Below are positions 10,645 through 19,830 of a DNA stretch of 64,000 nucleotides, piece by piece. Position 1 is the first letter of the stretch. Every line of letters begins with the position of its first letter. Source of the DNA: Lentisphaerae bacterium RIFOXYA12_64_32 (lineage in GTDB: Bacteria > Verrucomicrobiota > Lentisphaeria > Oligosphaerales > YB12-FULL-65-16); NCBI GenBank assembly GCA_001803235.1, contig MHBL01000367.1, forward strand, positions 29,813 to 93,812, written 5' to 3'. A program made the position numbers and the translations under genes. The notes beneath the pieces were generated by a model that made no database searches, had not been told where the DNA came from, and was given only the letters and a program-made list of their open reading frames with translations.

Positions 10645-11367
10645 TCACCACGTCGGCGTCGTGGCGTGAATCACGCGCCAGGCGCGCGGGTTGAGATTGT
10701 CGCGACGTATGGCCGTCAGGCACGCCATTTCATCGCCCGCCGCGAATCCCGGATTGCGCCGCAGGAAATACGCCACGTGCGGGTCCCGCAACCGTCCCGG
10801 CGGGACACGCGCCAGCTCCGGCAGCAGGCGGTCCCCGCCCGCGCCAGGCCGGACGATACCGGTGTCCGGGTCGTACTCCGACCCAAACCTGTGCGTCGCG
10901 ACGGCGTGCATAAGCGAGGCGCACTCATCAGGCATGTCAGCGTCGAAGGCCGGGAAGAATCGCTTGAAGAACACCGGGAGAAAGCGGTAGGTGCGGAACC
11001 CCTTCGTAATCAGGAACCAATGCAAGTCGTCCTCACCCTGATCGCACATGAGCCGAAGCATGAGATGGCCGAAGCAGCCCGCCAGCGCCGGAGTGTGCCG
11101 GTGGGCGTGATCCACCACCGTGTCACCGCTGAACAGGAATCGGTGCTCACGCCCCTGCACGCACAAGCGGATCAGCGCCTGGGTCGAAAAACCTACCAAT
11201 GCGCCCGACGGCCCGCGCAGCAGGATCACCCACTCCTTCGCGGCCAGGTCCGCCATGAACCGCTCCGGCCGCACGTTCCCATAGTGCCGCCCATGGAGCG
11301 CCAGCATCGCCGCGCGGTCCGATTCGGTCAGCCATTCCTGGCGGACGATGTAAGTCGACAATGGCAT
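10645..11367 (-). CDS. Hypothetical protein, possible GNAT-like acyltransferase
   Basis: The 240-residue product starts at the ATG at 11367 (MPLSTYIVRQEWLTESD); the frame is open further upstream but overlaps the PAP2 gene. Middle segments such as WVILLRGPSGALVGFSTQAL and FSGDTVVDHAHRHTPALAGC, followed by a helix (FGHLMLRLMCDQG) and a strand (LHWFLITKGFRTYRFLP), resemble the strand/helix order of GNAT acetyltransferases. No clear acetyl-CoA-binding Q/RxxGxG/A motif is visible, so the assignment is weak. The first ~40 bp overlap the 3' end of the PAP2 gene, implying translational coupling. It could be a distant paralogue of the GNAT-like protein at 12053-13153. Confidence 0.7.
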   Translation of the reverse strand: MPLSTYIVRQEWLTESDRAAMLALHGRHYGNVRPERFMADLAAKEWVILLRGPSGALVGFSTQALIRLCVQGREHRFLFSGDTVVDHAHRHTPALAGCFGHLMLRLMCDQGEDDLHWFLITKGFRTYRFLPVFFKRFFPAFDADMPDECASLMHAVATHRFGSEYDPDTGIVRPGAGGDRLLPELARVPPGRLRDPHVAYFLRRNPGFAAGDEMACLTAIRRDNLNPRAWRVIHATTPTW

Positions 11368-12056
11368 ACGTCCTTGTGCGGGGAGTCCCCGCGCCTCTGC
11401 ACCTGTCGCCACCACGCCAACGCCCCCAGGGCACCCAGAGCGCAACCGCTCACCAAGTCCACCGCCACGTGCTGCTTGGTGGCCAGTGTCGCGTACAGGA
11501 TCCCGGCGCACCAGACCCAACTCAAGGCTCGGAAGTATCCGCGGTCGCCGAGCCACCCGCAGACCGTATGGACGCACGCCCCCGAGAACACGGCAACCGC
11601 CGCGTGCATGGACGGGCACGCGTTCCCGGGGCCGTCGATCAGCGTCAGGATACGGAACATGTGACAGTCCGGCGGCGTGGCAGGACGCGGCACGCACGTG
11701 GGCCAGAGCAGGAACACGGCGAACCCGGCGCAGGACATCACGGCCAGAATCCGGCAGTAGGAGTCCAACTCAGCCCGGCGCGTCAGCAACCAGGGGCCGA
11801 TTGGAATGTACAGCCAGAGCGACTCGTAGAGGACGGCCGCCCCGGGCCGGAATCCAATCCACCGGTCCAGGGCGGACAACGGCATGAGCGTCGCCGGGCG
11901 AATCGTGTGCCGCTGCAACAGCAGATACAGCGCCAGGAACGCCACGGTCAGGGCTGTGCCCACAAACAGCTTGAAGCGCCAGTGCGCCGCCACCCGGCGC
12001 GCGAGAGTCCGCGCCGGCGGATCGATGACGCTGTTGGCGGGGCACGACTCCGTCAT
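11328..12056 (-). CDS. PAP2-family membrane phosphatase / inositolphosphotransferase-like protein
   Basis: The 242-residue protein has several predicted membrane helices (for example VGTALTVAFLALYLLL near residue 33) and the conserved PAP2 motifs CPSMHAAVAVF near residue 148 and ATKQHVAVDLVSG near 192. These carry the two catalytic histidines and the aspartate; the KxxxxxRP motif is not obvious. Such enzymes remove or transfer phosphate groups on lipids or polyprenols in the membrane. The start at 12056 overlaps the stop of the upstream gene by 4 bp (ATGA), and its 3' end overlaps the next gene by 40 bp, so it is in the middle of an operon. Substrate unknown; a lipid phosphate would fit the acyltransferase-like neighbours. 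Confidence 0.85.
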   Translation of the reverse strand: MTESCPANSVIDPPARTLARRVAAHWRFKLFVGTALTVAFLALYLLLQRHTIRPATLMPLSALDRWIGFRPGAAVLYESLWLYIPIGPWLLTRRAELDSYCRILAVMSCAGFAVFLLWPTCVPRPATPPDCHMFRILTLIDGPGNACPSMHAAVAVFSGACVHTVCGWLGDRGYFRALSWVWCAGILYATLATKQHVAVDLVSGCALGALGALAWWRQVQRRGDSPHKDVCHCRLTSSARNG

Positions 12057-13153
12057 AACGTTCCCGGTTCGATGTGCAGCACACGTTGCGGGTCCAGTTC
12101 ATCGGCGAGGCGGCGACCGTCCTCCCAACTGGCAAGATACAGCCGGCTGGCATAGTTGAAAGTCAGGAAATGGCGCAACGCGCACCGCAAGGGGTCGGTC
12201 TCGTGAAAGCTGACGACGAAATAGTGATGCGGCGAACCGCGATGCCGGGCGTGAACCTGCCCGAACAACGCCGCCAACACGTCGGGATCGTTGTTCCGCA
12301 CACACGTAAAAGCAGTGTAGAGGAACGCCATTTCCTCACCCACACGCGGCAGGGGTCGGCACCCGGCCAACCGCAGTCCCGCATTAAGCCATGGCCGCGC
12401 CAGCCGCATGACGGGTGTGTACCCGGTGACCAGCGCCTGCTTGTAGCCGTGCTGGTCCCAGGTGGCCGTGACCCCGACAATTGCGTCGCCCGAAACCGCA
12501 ACGAGAAAGTCCGCGGCGGCGAAGTCGCGCCAGCGCGGCGTCGCCAGGTCCTTCGCCTCGAGGACCGGAAAGAACTGGCGCCGTAGCCCCTCGTCGTGCA
12601 GAAACGCGAGCACGTCGGGCAACGGCACCTCCGCGCCGGAACGGATCACCAGCCCCGCCGGCACTGGCCGGCCACGGCGGAACGTGCCCAGGCTGACCGC
12701 GCTGGTGATGAAACCGCCCAAATCGCGGTACTCGGGCAGTCCGGCGCGGCCACTGGTGAGCAACCCGCGCGCCAGGGCGTTGTCCTCCACGATGGCGGTC
12801 AGGTACGCGGGGGTTCGCCCGTCGGCGTGGAGCTGGCGCAGGACACGGTAACCGCGCGCCACGCCCCCGACGCGCCGGGACGCCAGCAGTGAACGGAGCC
12901 CGCCCAGGTACCCGAGGTCGCATTCCTTGCCATTGACGTAAACGCGCCGGACACTGCGGAATCCGCAGGCGCTGACGGTCCCCGCCTCATCCTCCGCCAC
13001 CAGGGTCTGGTTGAAATGCCCGTACACCGCCTGACCGGAAAACCAGTCCGGCTCGCGTGTGAACGCCAGGCGGATCCAGCCCGGCATGGGCAGGGCGCGG
13101 CATAGACCGCGGAGTTGCGCATCATGGGCTTCGGTGGCCAGGGTGATCCGCAC
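12053..13153 (-). CDS. GNAT-like N-acyltransferase family protein
   Basis: The 366-residue product starts with GTG at 13153, 1 nt after the radical SAM stop and behind a good ribosome site (GGGGAGGG). The N-terminal half reads as a GNAT fold: FNQTLVAEDEAGTVSACGFRSVRRVYVNG and DLGYLGGLRSLLASRRVGGVARGYRVLRQL at about residues 45-110, followed by LTAIVEDNALARGLL. The segment RRVGGVARGYRVLRQL is placed like the acetyl-CoA pyrophosphate loop. The second half also has GNAT-like strands (FLVAVSGDAIVGVTATWDQ), so this may be a double-domain acyltransferase. Substrate unknown. It is 4 bp overlapped with the PAP2 gene. Confidence 0.75.
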   Translation of the reverse strand: MRITLATEAHDAQLRGLCRALPMPGWIRLAFTREPDWFSGQAVYGHFNQTLVAEDEAGTVSACGFRSVRRVYVNGKECDLGYLGGLRSLLASRRVGGVARGYRVLRQLHADGRTPAYLTAIVEDNALARGLLTSGRAGLPEYRDLGGFITSAVSLGTFRRGRPVPAGLVIRSGAEVPLPDVLAFLHDEGLRRQFFPVLEAKDLATPRWRDFAAADFLVAVSGDAIVGVTATWDQHGYKQALVTGYTPVMRLARPWLNAGLRLAGCRPLPRVGEEMAFLYTAFTCVRNNDPDVLAALFGQVHARHRGSPHHYFVVSFHETDPLRCALRHFLTFNYASRLYLASWEDGRRLADELDPQRVLHIEPGTL

Positions 13154-13154
13154 G

Positions 13155-14495
13155 TCAACCGCCCTCCCCTATAAACCCGAGCGGCAAGCCATGGCGGCGC
13201 TCCACCTCGCGGCCGGCGGCAACGTTCTGCGCCAGGTACACCCCCGCCTTGAACACCGAGCCGCAGTTGCCCCGGAAATCCAAGGCGCGCCGGCACACCG
13301 ACCCTGGACTGTAGAAACGGCGCCGGTACTCAAGGCACAGGGCCGCCAAGTCTTCGGCCGACAGCCGGGCCGGCCGAAACGCCACGCTGCCGAACCGGTA
13401 CTGCGGCTCCAACCACCAGGCGCCCGACACCAGACGCTGCTCGGCCAGAAACCGGGCGTAGACGCGGGTGCCGGGGAACGGGACCAGGTGGTTGAACGCG
13501 GCGAAGAAGAGCCGGTGCCGCATGGCAAAGCGGAACGTTTCCTCGAACGCATCCGGCGTGTCATCGTCGTAACCGAACACGAACGTGCCATACACCCCAA
13601 GACCGTGCCGCCGCAGTCGCTCCAGCGCCGCATCGTAACCGAGCCCGTCCGCGTTGACCGCCTTGCCCATAGCCGTCAGATTCCCCGCGCTCAGCGACTC
13701 GAACCCGATCAGCACGCCGACGCAGCCGCTGCGCCGCATCAGCCGCAGCAGCGCCTCGTCCTGTGCCAGGCGCAGAGTGGTCTGCCCAATCCAGCGCCGC
13801 CGCAGCGGGATCAGCGCCTCGCACAAGTCCCGCAACCGCGCCGGGTCAACGCCGAGGTTGTCGTCGACGAAGAAGATGTTCCGTTGCGCCAGACTGCGGA
13901 CCTCGCGCGCCACCTCGTCGACCGGCCGGGCGCGATAGTCCTGCCGGAAAAAACTGGCGATGGAGCAGAATTCGCAGTCATTCCGGCAACCGCGCGAAGT
14001 CTCCACCAAGGCCAGCGGCCCGTATCGGCGCCCGCTGTAGACGGAGCGATCGGGACACGGCCAACCGGCCAGGCGCGGTGGCGCGGCGGCGCGGTACTGC
14101 GGTCGCAAGCGCCGGGCCGCCGCGTCGTCGAGCAGTTCAGCCCACACAGGCTCGGCCTCACCCACCACGACGGCGTCGGCGCGGCCAGCCGCCTCGTCCG
14201 GCACCAGCGTGGGGTGGAACCCGCCCATGACCACCGGCACGCCGCGGCGCCGGTATTGCGCCGCGATCTGGTAGGCGCGGCGCGCGGTGTAGGTCTCCAC
14301 CGAGAGGCAGACCAGGTCCGTCGGGCGCTCGTACGGAACCGGTTCCAGACGGTCGTCAATGAACTCACGGGCGTGGCACGGCGGTGTGAGCCCCGCGAGC
14401 ACCGCGATCGACAACGGTTCCATGATCCACGAACGCGGGTACGGCGAACCGTCCGCCTTGCGGCCCACGCTGGGTTGGATGAACGTGATTCGCAT
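13155..14495 (-). CDS. B12-binding-domain radical SAM enzyme (paralogue 1)
   Basis: The 446-residue protein starts MRITFIQPSVG at 14495. Residues 1-130 form a Rossmann-like cobalamin-binding domain with GGFHPTLVPDEA (91-102) and VGEAEPVW; no DxHxxG motif is seen, as in many class B enzymes. The radical SAM barrel carries the CxxxCxxC cluster site at Cys170, Cys174 and Cys177 (SRGCRNDCEFC), then FVDDNLGVDP and IGFESLSAGN. The C-terminus has the subgroup signature WWLEPQYRFGSVAF and RRALDFRGN. Relatives include BchE and HpnJ-type enzymes that methylate, cyclise or rearrange unreactive carbon. It heads a five-gene operon (14495 to 8937). The actual reaction is unknown. Confidence 0.92.
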   Translation of the reverse strand: MRITFIQPSVGRKADGSPYPRSWIMEPLSIAVLAGLTPPCHAREFIDDRLEPVPYERPTDLVCLSVETYTARRAYQIAAQYRRRGVPVVMGGFHPTLVPDEAAGRADAVVVGEAEPVWAELLDDAAARRLRPQYRAAAPPRLAGWPCPDRSVYSGRRYGPLALVETSRGCRNDCEFCSIASFFRQDYRARPVDEVAREVRSLAQRNIFFVDDNLGVDPARLRDLCEALIPLRRRWIGQTTLRLAQDEALLRLMRRSGCVGVLIGFESLSAGNLTAMGKAVNADGLGYDAALERLRRHGLGVYGTFVFGYDDDTPDAFEETFRFAMRHRLFFAAFNHLVPFPGTRVYARFLAEQRLVSGAWWLEPQYRFGSVAFRPARLSAEDLAALCLEYRRRFYSPGSVCRRALDFRGNCGSVFKAGVYLAQNVAAGREVERRHGLPLGFIGEGG

Positions 14496-14639
14496 GCAGG
14501 GTTGCTGCGCAGGTTGCTTAGGCTGAAGGCGCCCGAACCTAGATCGATGCGGGCATCCGACCCATTCGCCAGCCCACTTACGCACTCCGATTCTCGCGTT
14601 ACCTCCGGCGTGATTCTTGACCTATGCAGGAAAAATCCG

Positions 14640-14900
14640 CCCGCGCGGGATGACGCCCCGCTGCGGGCAGACATCGGGAACGCCGCCGCTCGTAGTGGTG
14701 TCGCAGTCCCGGCGGTGGTCCGCCGGGCAAGACACCATCCCCGCGCCGCGCCGCCGCGACACGCCAGATGGGCTCTTGGCGCTCCACTTCGTTCCGTGCA
14801 CTGCGAGCCCACTACGAACAGCTGCATCCTGGCGTCCATGGCGGGTCCATTTATCTCTCATGATTCACCCGCACCGGTCGGTGATTCTTGCCTACTGCCT
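14640..14900. repeat. Duplicated intergenic segment with terminal inverted repeats (family 6), copy 1
   Basis: At about 14692-14819 a ~128-bp unit is bounded by CGTAGTGGTGTCGCAG and the near-complementary CTGCGAGCCCACTACG. This unit and ~50-80 bp on both sides match 23060-23340 in inverted orientation. A looser relative (CTGCGAGC, CACTACGAGCAGC) appears near 6365-6395. The rest of 14496-15024 contains no gene that I can support; 14895-15010 holds short direct repeats of the AGGTCAGAGGTCGGAGGTCAG type. Confidence 0.75.
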
Positions 14901-15024
14901 ACTGCCCAAGGCGGGCTTTTCCCGCAACCCAAGAGGTCAGAGGTCGGAGGTCAGCCCAGGGCCTCAATTACCGAGACAAATGTTGTTTTTCGTCACAGTT
15001 CACAGGAATCAAGGCACTAAACAC

Positions 15025-16341
15025 CTACAATCCCGCAACGCGGAACCGGTTCGTGTCACGGTGCAGCCGGTGCACATACAGACGGTACGCCAGGTTACCG
15101 ACAAATGCCACGACGAACTGACGGCGCCATCTGACGCGGTGCCGAATGGACTTGAGCGTGAACGTTTCGGTCCAGGCGCGGATGAAACCGGCGTCCAGTT
15201 CCTCGGGACTCATGTTTTTCGGCCGGAACACGACGTGCTGCGTGTCGTAGTCCGGCCAGTACTCGTGCAGCAGCCGGTCCTCCGCCTTCAGCCGCTGGTA
15301 GGCGCGCGTCGCCGGGTACGGCGTGAACACCGCATAGCGCGGGATATCGATCTGCAACTCGTTGACCGCCGCAACCGTGTCCCGGAAGATGTCCGGCGTG
15401 TCCGAGTCCATGCCGAAGATGAAACACCCCTGGATGACGATGCCGCGGTCGTGCAGCGCGCGGCAGACGGACGGGTAGTCCTCCGGACGGTTGAACGCCT
15501 TGCCGATGCCCTGCAGCGCCCGCTCCGCGAGCGACTCGAACCCGAGCAGGAGGTACGCGCAGCCGCTGCGCGCCATGAGCTCGAGCAATTCCGGGTCCTG
15601 CGCGATGTCCGTGGTGGCGAGCCCGCCCCACGTCTTCTTCAGTGGAATCAGCGCACGGAAGAGTTCCCTGGCGTAGTCCCGGTCCTCGATGATGTTCACG
15701 TCGTTGAACGCGAAGCGGCGTGCCGGGATGCGGCGCACCTCGGCGACGACCTCGCCGACGGGACGCGTGTGCCAGCCGAACGGCACGGCGGGAACGGCGC
15801 AGAACTCGCAGGTGCCCTTGCAGCCGCGGGTCGCGAACACGGTGTTCGGCATCATGTAACCGAACTTCTTCTGCAGATCGCGACGCGGGGCCGGCAACCC
15901 GCGCAGGTCCGAACCGTCATGGCGGTAGATCTTCTGCATCTTGCCGGCCACAAAGTCGCGCAGGAGCTGGGGCCAGGTCTGCTCGGCGAAACCGATGACG
16001 ATGGCGTCGGCGTGTTGTGCCGCTTCTTCCGGACACAGCGCGACGTGCACACCGCCGAGCACGACCGGGATGCCGCGGCGCCGGAAGTGATCCGCCATGG
16101 CGTAGGCGCCGAAGGCCGTACCGGTGATGCAACTGATGCCGACCAGGTCGAACGTCTCGCCCAGCGGCACCGGCTGCACACTGGCGTCGGCAATTCGGAC
16201 CTGCGCATGAAGTTCCGACGGCACCAAAGCGGCAAGCGTGGTCAGCGTCAACGGCGCCTCGCGAAACGAGATCGCCGACGCGCCGAAGCGCAGCCGGTGA
16301 ATGCGGCCGTCCGCAAGCGCGAGCAGAATCTTCAGGCCCAA
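15025..16341 (-). CDS. B12-binding-domain radical SAM enzyme (paralogue 2)
   Basis: The product is ~438 residues if translation starts at the TTG at 16341, chosen because GGGAGA lies 8 nt upstream and similarity to the paralogues starts there (LGLKILLALADG). The cobalamin-domain core FRRRGIPVVLGGVHVALCPEEAAQHAD is at residues ~86-112. The CxxxCxxC site is Cys174, Cys178 and Cys181 (TRGCKGTCEFC). FNDVNIIEDRDYAREL, LLGFESLAERAL and IFGMDSDTPDIF follow. Its C-terminal segment (HVVFRPKNMSPEEL) groups it with the enzyme at 25269-26582 rather than with the three others. The reaction is unknown. It stands alone between two gene-poor stretches of 529 and 754 bp. Confidence 0.9.
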   Translation of the reverse strand: MGLKILLALADGRIHRLRFGASAISFREAPLTLTTLAALVPSELHAQVRIADASVQPVPLGETFDLVGISCITGTAFGAYAMADHFRRRGIPVVLGGVHVALCPEEAAQHADAIVIGFAEQTWPQLLRDFVAGKMQKIYRHDGSDLRGLPAPRRDLQKKFGYMMPNTVFATRGCKGTCEFCAVPAVPFGWHTRPVGEVVAEVRRIPARRFAFNDVNIIEDRDYARELFRALIPLKKTWGGLATTDIAQDPELLELMARSGCAYLLLGFESLAERALQGIGKAFNRPEDYPSVCRALHDRGIVIQGCFIFGMDSDTPDIFRDTVAAVNELQIDIPRYAVFTPYPATRAYQRLKAEDRLLHEYWPDYDTQHVVFRPKNMSPEELDAGFIRAWTETFTLKSIRHRVRWRRQFVVAFVGNLAYRLYVHRLHRDTNRFRVAGL

Positions 16342-17065
16342 GTCTCGATTCTCCCGGGAGGGGTGATTGCAGGACTCGCCCCGCTTCCGCGTGAACGCGG
16401 TACTCAGACACCGGATTTGCGCCTCCGCCAGAGTCCCGGCTTCAGCCGGAAGCCTGCGTCCCCACTCCACGCGCCGACCGAGCAGGAGCACCCCGCCGGC
16501 CAAGCCCCTTCCGATGCGCACACTCAGCCTTCCCAACTGGCGTTGTAATATGTACTTCGGACGTCATCATCGCCAGCGGGAACAGGAGCAGGGGCATTAG
16601 CGCCATGCGTCAGCGGTGGCGGCACGGCTCACGAGGACGCGAGCCGTCTGCTGGATTCCTGTCCACCCGCAACTCCTGACCCGGCGTAGCCGGAACCAAC
16701 GACGAACGTCGAACGCTGAACTTCGAACGTCGACGTCAGGAGGCGCTTCCCCCCCATCGACACCCGCTTGCCACGGCGTCTTGTCACGTCGAAGTGCCCG
16801 GACGAAGGCGGAAGCTTCTGAGCGAAGCCGGGACACCAGGCCGGCGTGGTTGCTACCGTCACAAAGTCGACCGGAAAACGCGAGTTTGAAGTCGTGGGGA
16901 ACCATGTTAGTCGCGGGGCGCATTGCGCCTACGCAGAGCTTGTCTCGGTGGGGCGATGATCGGGAGAAGGAGAGGGGCGCCCTCGGCACTTGCCTGACCC
17001 GCTGCCTGCCGGATCGGAGGTGATCGGACCCGTCGGGCCGATCCGACGCATCGGACATCTTCGCG
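16342..17065. other. Gene-poor interval with fragments of dispersed repeats
   Basis: I see no supportable gene here. The sequence holds a half-copy of repeat family 1 (CCGCGTGAACGCGGTACT near 16388), a short copy of the GCGTCAGCGG-type repeat near 16605, and a cluster of reiterated AACGTCGAAC and GAACTTCGAACG words near 16700-16735 that resembles 48240-48300. Open frames across it show no family features. Confidence 0.5.
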
Positions 17066-17094
17066 GTCGCACGGGTCCGGCGGACCCGTGCGAC
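17066..17094 (-). terminator. Perfect 14-bp-arm hairpin directly after a radical SAM gene
   Basis: The arms GTCGCACGGGTCCG and CGGACCCGTGCGAC are exactly complementary around a single central base. The palindrome starts 1 nt beyond the stop codon of the gene at 17096-18436. There is no T-run on the minus strand after it, so it could be a non-canonical terminator, an mRNA-stabilising 3' hairpin or a protein-binding palindrome. Confidence 0.6.
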
Positions 17095-17095
17095 G

Positions 17096-18436
17096 TCAAT
17101 TCCGCCCGAACCGCAGGCCCTGCTTCTTGAACGTTTCACGGCGGAAGAGCGGGTTGTACAGCCAGTAGATCGCCATGCGGTGCAGGCTGCGCAGATTCGT
17201 GCGCGGGTCAAGGAAGCGCCGAACCATGGCGACGGGGCTGTTCCATCGCGATCGGATATCGAACGCGATGGCGGTCAACTCGTCCGCGGCCATCCCGCGG
17301 GGCTGAAACGCCGCATGGTTGAACCGGTACTGCGGGTGCAGCCACCAACGTCCGTCGTACAGCAACCGCCCTTCGGCCTGGAGCCGGCGGTAGAACGGTG
17401 TGTTCGGGTACGGCATCAGCACGTTGAAGGCCGCGAAAGTGAACTTGTGCGCCAGCGCGAAATCCAGCAGGCGGTACAGGGATTCGGGCGTGTCGCGGTC
17501 GTGCCCCAGGGTGAATGCGGCCCACGTCTGGAGGCCATACTCCTTCAGGATCGCGATCTCCCGCTCGTAGCCCGTGAACCGTGAACCCAGGTTGCCGCCC
17601 TTGCGCATTCCTTCGAGCGTTTCGGCCTCAATGGACTCGAACCCGATCACGTGCCCGAGGCAGCCGCTGGCCACCATCAGGTCCATGAGTTCGCGGTCGT
17701 GAACCATGTCAATGCAACCCTGGCTGACCCAGCGCAGGCGCAGCGGGATCAGGGCGCGAAACAGCTCTTTGGCCGCCGCGTGGTCGGCCACAATGTTGTC
17801 GTCCACGAAGAAGACCAGACGCCGGTCCTGCGCCTCGATCTCGCGCACCACATCGGCGACGGGCCGGAACGTGTGCCGGCGTGCGAAGTACGCACTGATG
17901 GCGCAGAACTCGCAGTCGTTGGGACAACCGCGACCGAACTGCATCAGCGTGATCGGCAGATACCCCCTGCCCCGGAACAGTTCGCGGTTGGGCAGGCGCC
18001 CGTTCTGCGCGGTCCGGCGCGCGTCCGGCGCGGCGCGGTAGTGGGATTGCAGGCGCCCGGCCTGGGCATCGGCGATCACCATCTCCCAGACCGGTTCGGC
18101 GTCGCCGGTGACAATGGCGTCGGCGTGCTGCGCGGCTTCCTCCGGGAGCAGTGTGGGATGGAAGCCGCCCAGGACCACGCGCCGGCCCCGGCGGCGGAAC
18201 TCCGCGCTGATCTCGTACGCCCGACGCGCCGTGAACGTCTCCACCGTGATGGCGACCAGGTCGGCCGGCGCGTCGTAGTCAATCTCCTCGCAGCGGTCGT
18301 CGCACAGGGATATTTCCACACCTGGCGGCGTGATGCCGGCCAGCACTCCCAGCTGCAGGGGTTCCATACGCCCCTCGTCCACATAGAGCGAGTGCTCCAT
18401 ACGCCCGAGGTTCGGTTTGACCAAGGTCAATCGCAT
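17096..18436 (-). CDS. B12-binding-domain radical SAM enzyme (paralogue 3)
   Basis: The 446-residue protein starts MRLTLVKPNLG at 18436 and overlaps the upstream paralogue's 3' end by 10 bp. The cobalamin-binding core is RRVVLGGFHPTLLPEEAAQHAD (residues ~86-107). The radical SAM site is Cys171, Cys175 and Cys178 (GRGCPNDCEFC), then FVDDNIVADHAAAKELF and HVIGFESIEAETL. The C-terminus has WWLHPQYRFNHAAF and RRFLDPRTNLRS, matching the paralogues at 13155 and 18427, so these three probably arose by duplication. The order and near-identical lengths suggest sequential steps on related substrates, which is inference. Confidence 0.92.
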   Translation of the reverse strand: MRLTLVKPNLGRMEHSLYVDEGRMEPLQLGVLAGITPPGVEISLCDDRCEEIDYDAPADLVAITVETFTARRAYEISAEFRRRGRRVVLGGFHPTLLPEEAAQHADAIVTGDAEPVWEMVIADAQAGRLQSHYRAAPDARRTAQNGRLPNRELFRGRGYLPITLMQFGRGCPNDCEFCAISAYFARRHTFRPVADVVREIEAQDRRLVFFVDDNIVADHAAAKELFRALIPLRLRWVSQGCIDMVHDRELMDLMVASGCLGHVIGFESIEAETLEGMRKGGNLGSRFTGYEREIAILKEYGLQTWAAFTLGHDRDTPESLYRLLDFALAHKFTFAAFNVLMPYPNTPFYRRLQAEGRLLYDGRWWLHPQYRFNHAAFQPRGMAADELTAIAFDIRSRWNSPVAMVRRFLDPRTNLRSLHRMAIYWLYNPLFRRETFKKQGLRFGRN

Positions 18437-19773
18437 GCCGGCAGTTCCCCAAACACAGTCTCGAGCGGTTCGCCGGTACCTAACGGCTGCCCCTGCTTGC
18501 GCCCGATCTCGCGCCGGGCGATCAGGTTCCCGGCCACGTACACCCCCAGCTTGGCCGGCGACCCGGCGTTGGCGCGCCAGTCCAGGGCCCGTCGCAGCGT
18601 ATTCCCGACGCTGTTGAACTGCATGCGCGCCCGATAGCAGCCCTCGGCCAGTTGCTCCGCGGTCATTTGTCGCGGATGGAAGAGCGCGTCGCCGTACCGG
18701 TAACGGGGGTCCAGCCACCAGCGCGGATGAACGAGTCGTTTCTCCTGCCTCAGCCGTTCGTACAGCCCAGTTCCCGGCGTGGGCGCCAGCGGTCCGAAGC
18801 TTGCCAGAAAGAGCTTGGCCTCGACCGCGAACTCCACGGTCCTGTGGAACACGTCGGGAGTGTCGTAGTCATACCCGAAGATGAACATCCCGTACACCAT
18901 GATCCCGTGGTCGCGAAACCGCGCCACCAGGTCCGCGAACCGGCCATGCCGGGTGTTCCACGCCTTGTTCATCTGCTCAAGGTTTTCGGGTACCAGCGAC
19001 TCGAACCCCACGGTGACCGCCACACAGCCACTCGCGGCCATCGCTTCGAGAGTGCGCGCGTCCGTGGCGACCTCGAGACTCGCCTGGCACGACCAACGGC
19101 GGCGCAATGACCGCAGCGCCGCCAGCAGCTCGCCGACCGCGCGCGCACCCCCGAGCAGGTTGTCGTCCGTGAACAGCACGTGCCGTCCGTCCAGGCCGGC
19201 CAACTCCGCGACAACGTCGGCGACCGGACGCTGCCGGATGCCGCTGCCGTACACGGCGTGAACCGAGCAGAAGTCGCAGGCATGCGGGCAGCCGCGCCCG
19301 AACTCCACAAGCGCGATCGGACAATAGTCCCGGGCCCCGAACAACCGGCGGTCCACACGGCTGTCCGCCAGGGACGGGAAGCGGTTCTCGTAGCGCCGCT
19401 GCAACCGCCCAGCCTGGGCATCCTCCACGACCTTCGGCCACGCCCCCTCGGCATCGCCGATCACGACGGACGATGCGAAACACAAGGCTTCCTCGGGCAG
19501 CAACGTCGGATGGGGCCCGCCCATCACGACGGGGACGCCGCGCCGGTGGTACTCGACTGCCAACTGGTAAGCGCGCCGCGCGCTGAACGTGTCCACTGTG
19601 AGCGCCGCCAGATCCGTCGGTTCGTCAAGCGGCACCGGCGCGACCCGCTCGTCGTGCAGCACGCACTCGACCCCGGCAGGCGTGAGTGCGGCCAAGATCC
19701 CGAACACGCGCGGCTCCATGGCATCGCCGGCCTTGCCGCCCATCATGGCGGGACGGATGAAGCTGATCTTCAT
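18427..19773 (-). CDS. B12-binding-domain radical SAM enzyme (paralogue 4)
   Basis: The 448-residue product starts at the ATG at 19773, preceded by a good ribosome site (GGAAGGTGA). Its cobalamin domain has VPVVMGGPHPTLLPEEA (residues ~80-96). The cluster site is Cys162, Cys166 and Cys169 (GRGCPHACDFC), followed by FTDDNLLGGARAVGELL and TVGFESLVPENLEQM. The C-terminal signature is WWLDPRYRYGDALF and RRALDWRANAGS. The gene overlaps the start of the next paralogue (18436), so the two are translated together. It is close in sequence plan to the enzymes at 13155 and 17096. Substrate unknown. Confidence 0.92.
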   Translation of the reverse strand: MKISFIRPAMMGGKAGDAMEPRVFGILAALTPAGVECVLHDERVAPVPLDEPTDLAALTVDTFSARRAYQLAVEYHRRGVPVVMGGPHPTLLPEEALCFASSVVIGDAEGAWPKVVEDAQAGRLQRRYENRFPSLADSRVDRRLFGARDYCPIALVEFGRGCPHACDFCSVHAVYGSGIRQRPVADVVAELAGLDGRHVLFTDDNLLGGARAVGELLAALRSLRRRWSCQASLEVATDARTLEAMAASGCVAVTVGFESLVPENLEQMNKAWNTRHGRFADLVARFRDHGIMVYGMFIFGYDYDTPDVFHRTVEFAVEAKLFLASFGPLAPTPGTGLYERLRQEKRLVHPRWWLDPRYRYGDALFHPRQMTAEQLAEGCYRARMQFNSVGNTLRRALDWRANAGSPAKLGVYVAGNLIARREIGRKQGQPLGTGEPLETVFGELPACD

Positions 19774-19830
19774 GCACTCACCTTCCAAAATCGTCACAGG
19801 CGGGCGGCTGGCGCACGTATCGCAAGATGG

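Noticed and set aside
9517..11664. Open frame of 715 codons on the plus strand
   Set aside because: It lies opposite the GH3-family gene and its neighbour, has no domain features and an arginine- and proline-rich composition typical of the antisense of GC-rich genes.
13059..15020. Open frame of 653 codons on the plus strand
   Set aside because: It is antisense to a clear B12-radical SAM gene; the protein has no recognisable motif.
16616..17211. Open frames on both strands in the 754-bp gap between radical SAM genes
   Set aside because: No ribosome site, no conserved motif, and they cross repeated non-coding words.
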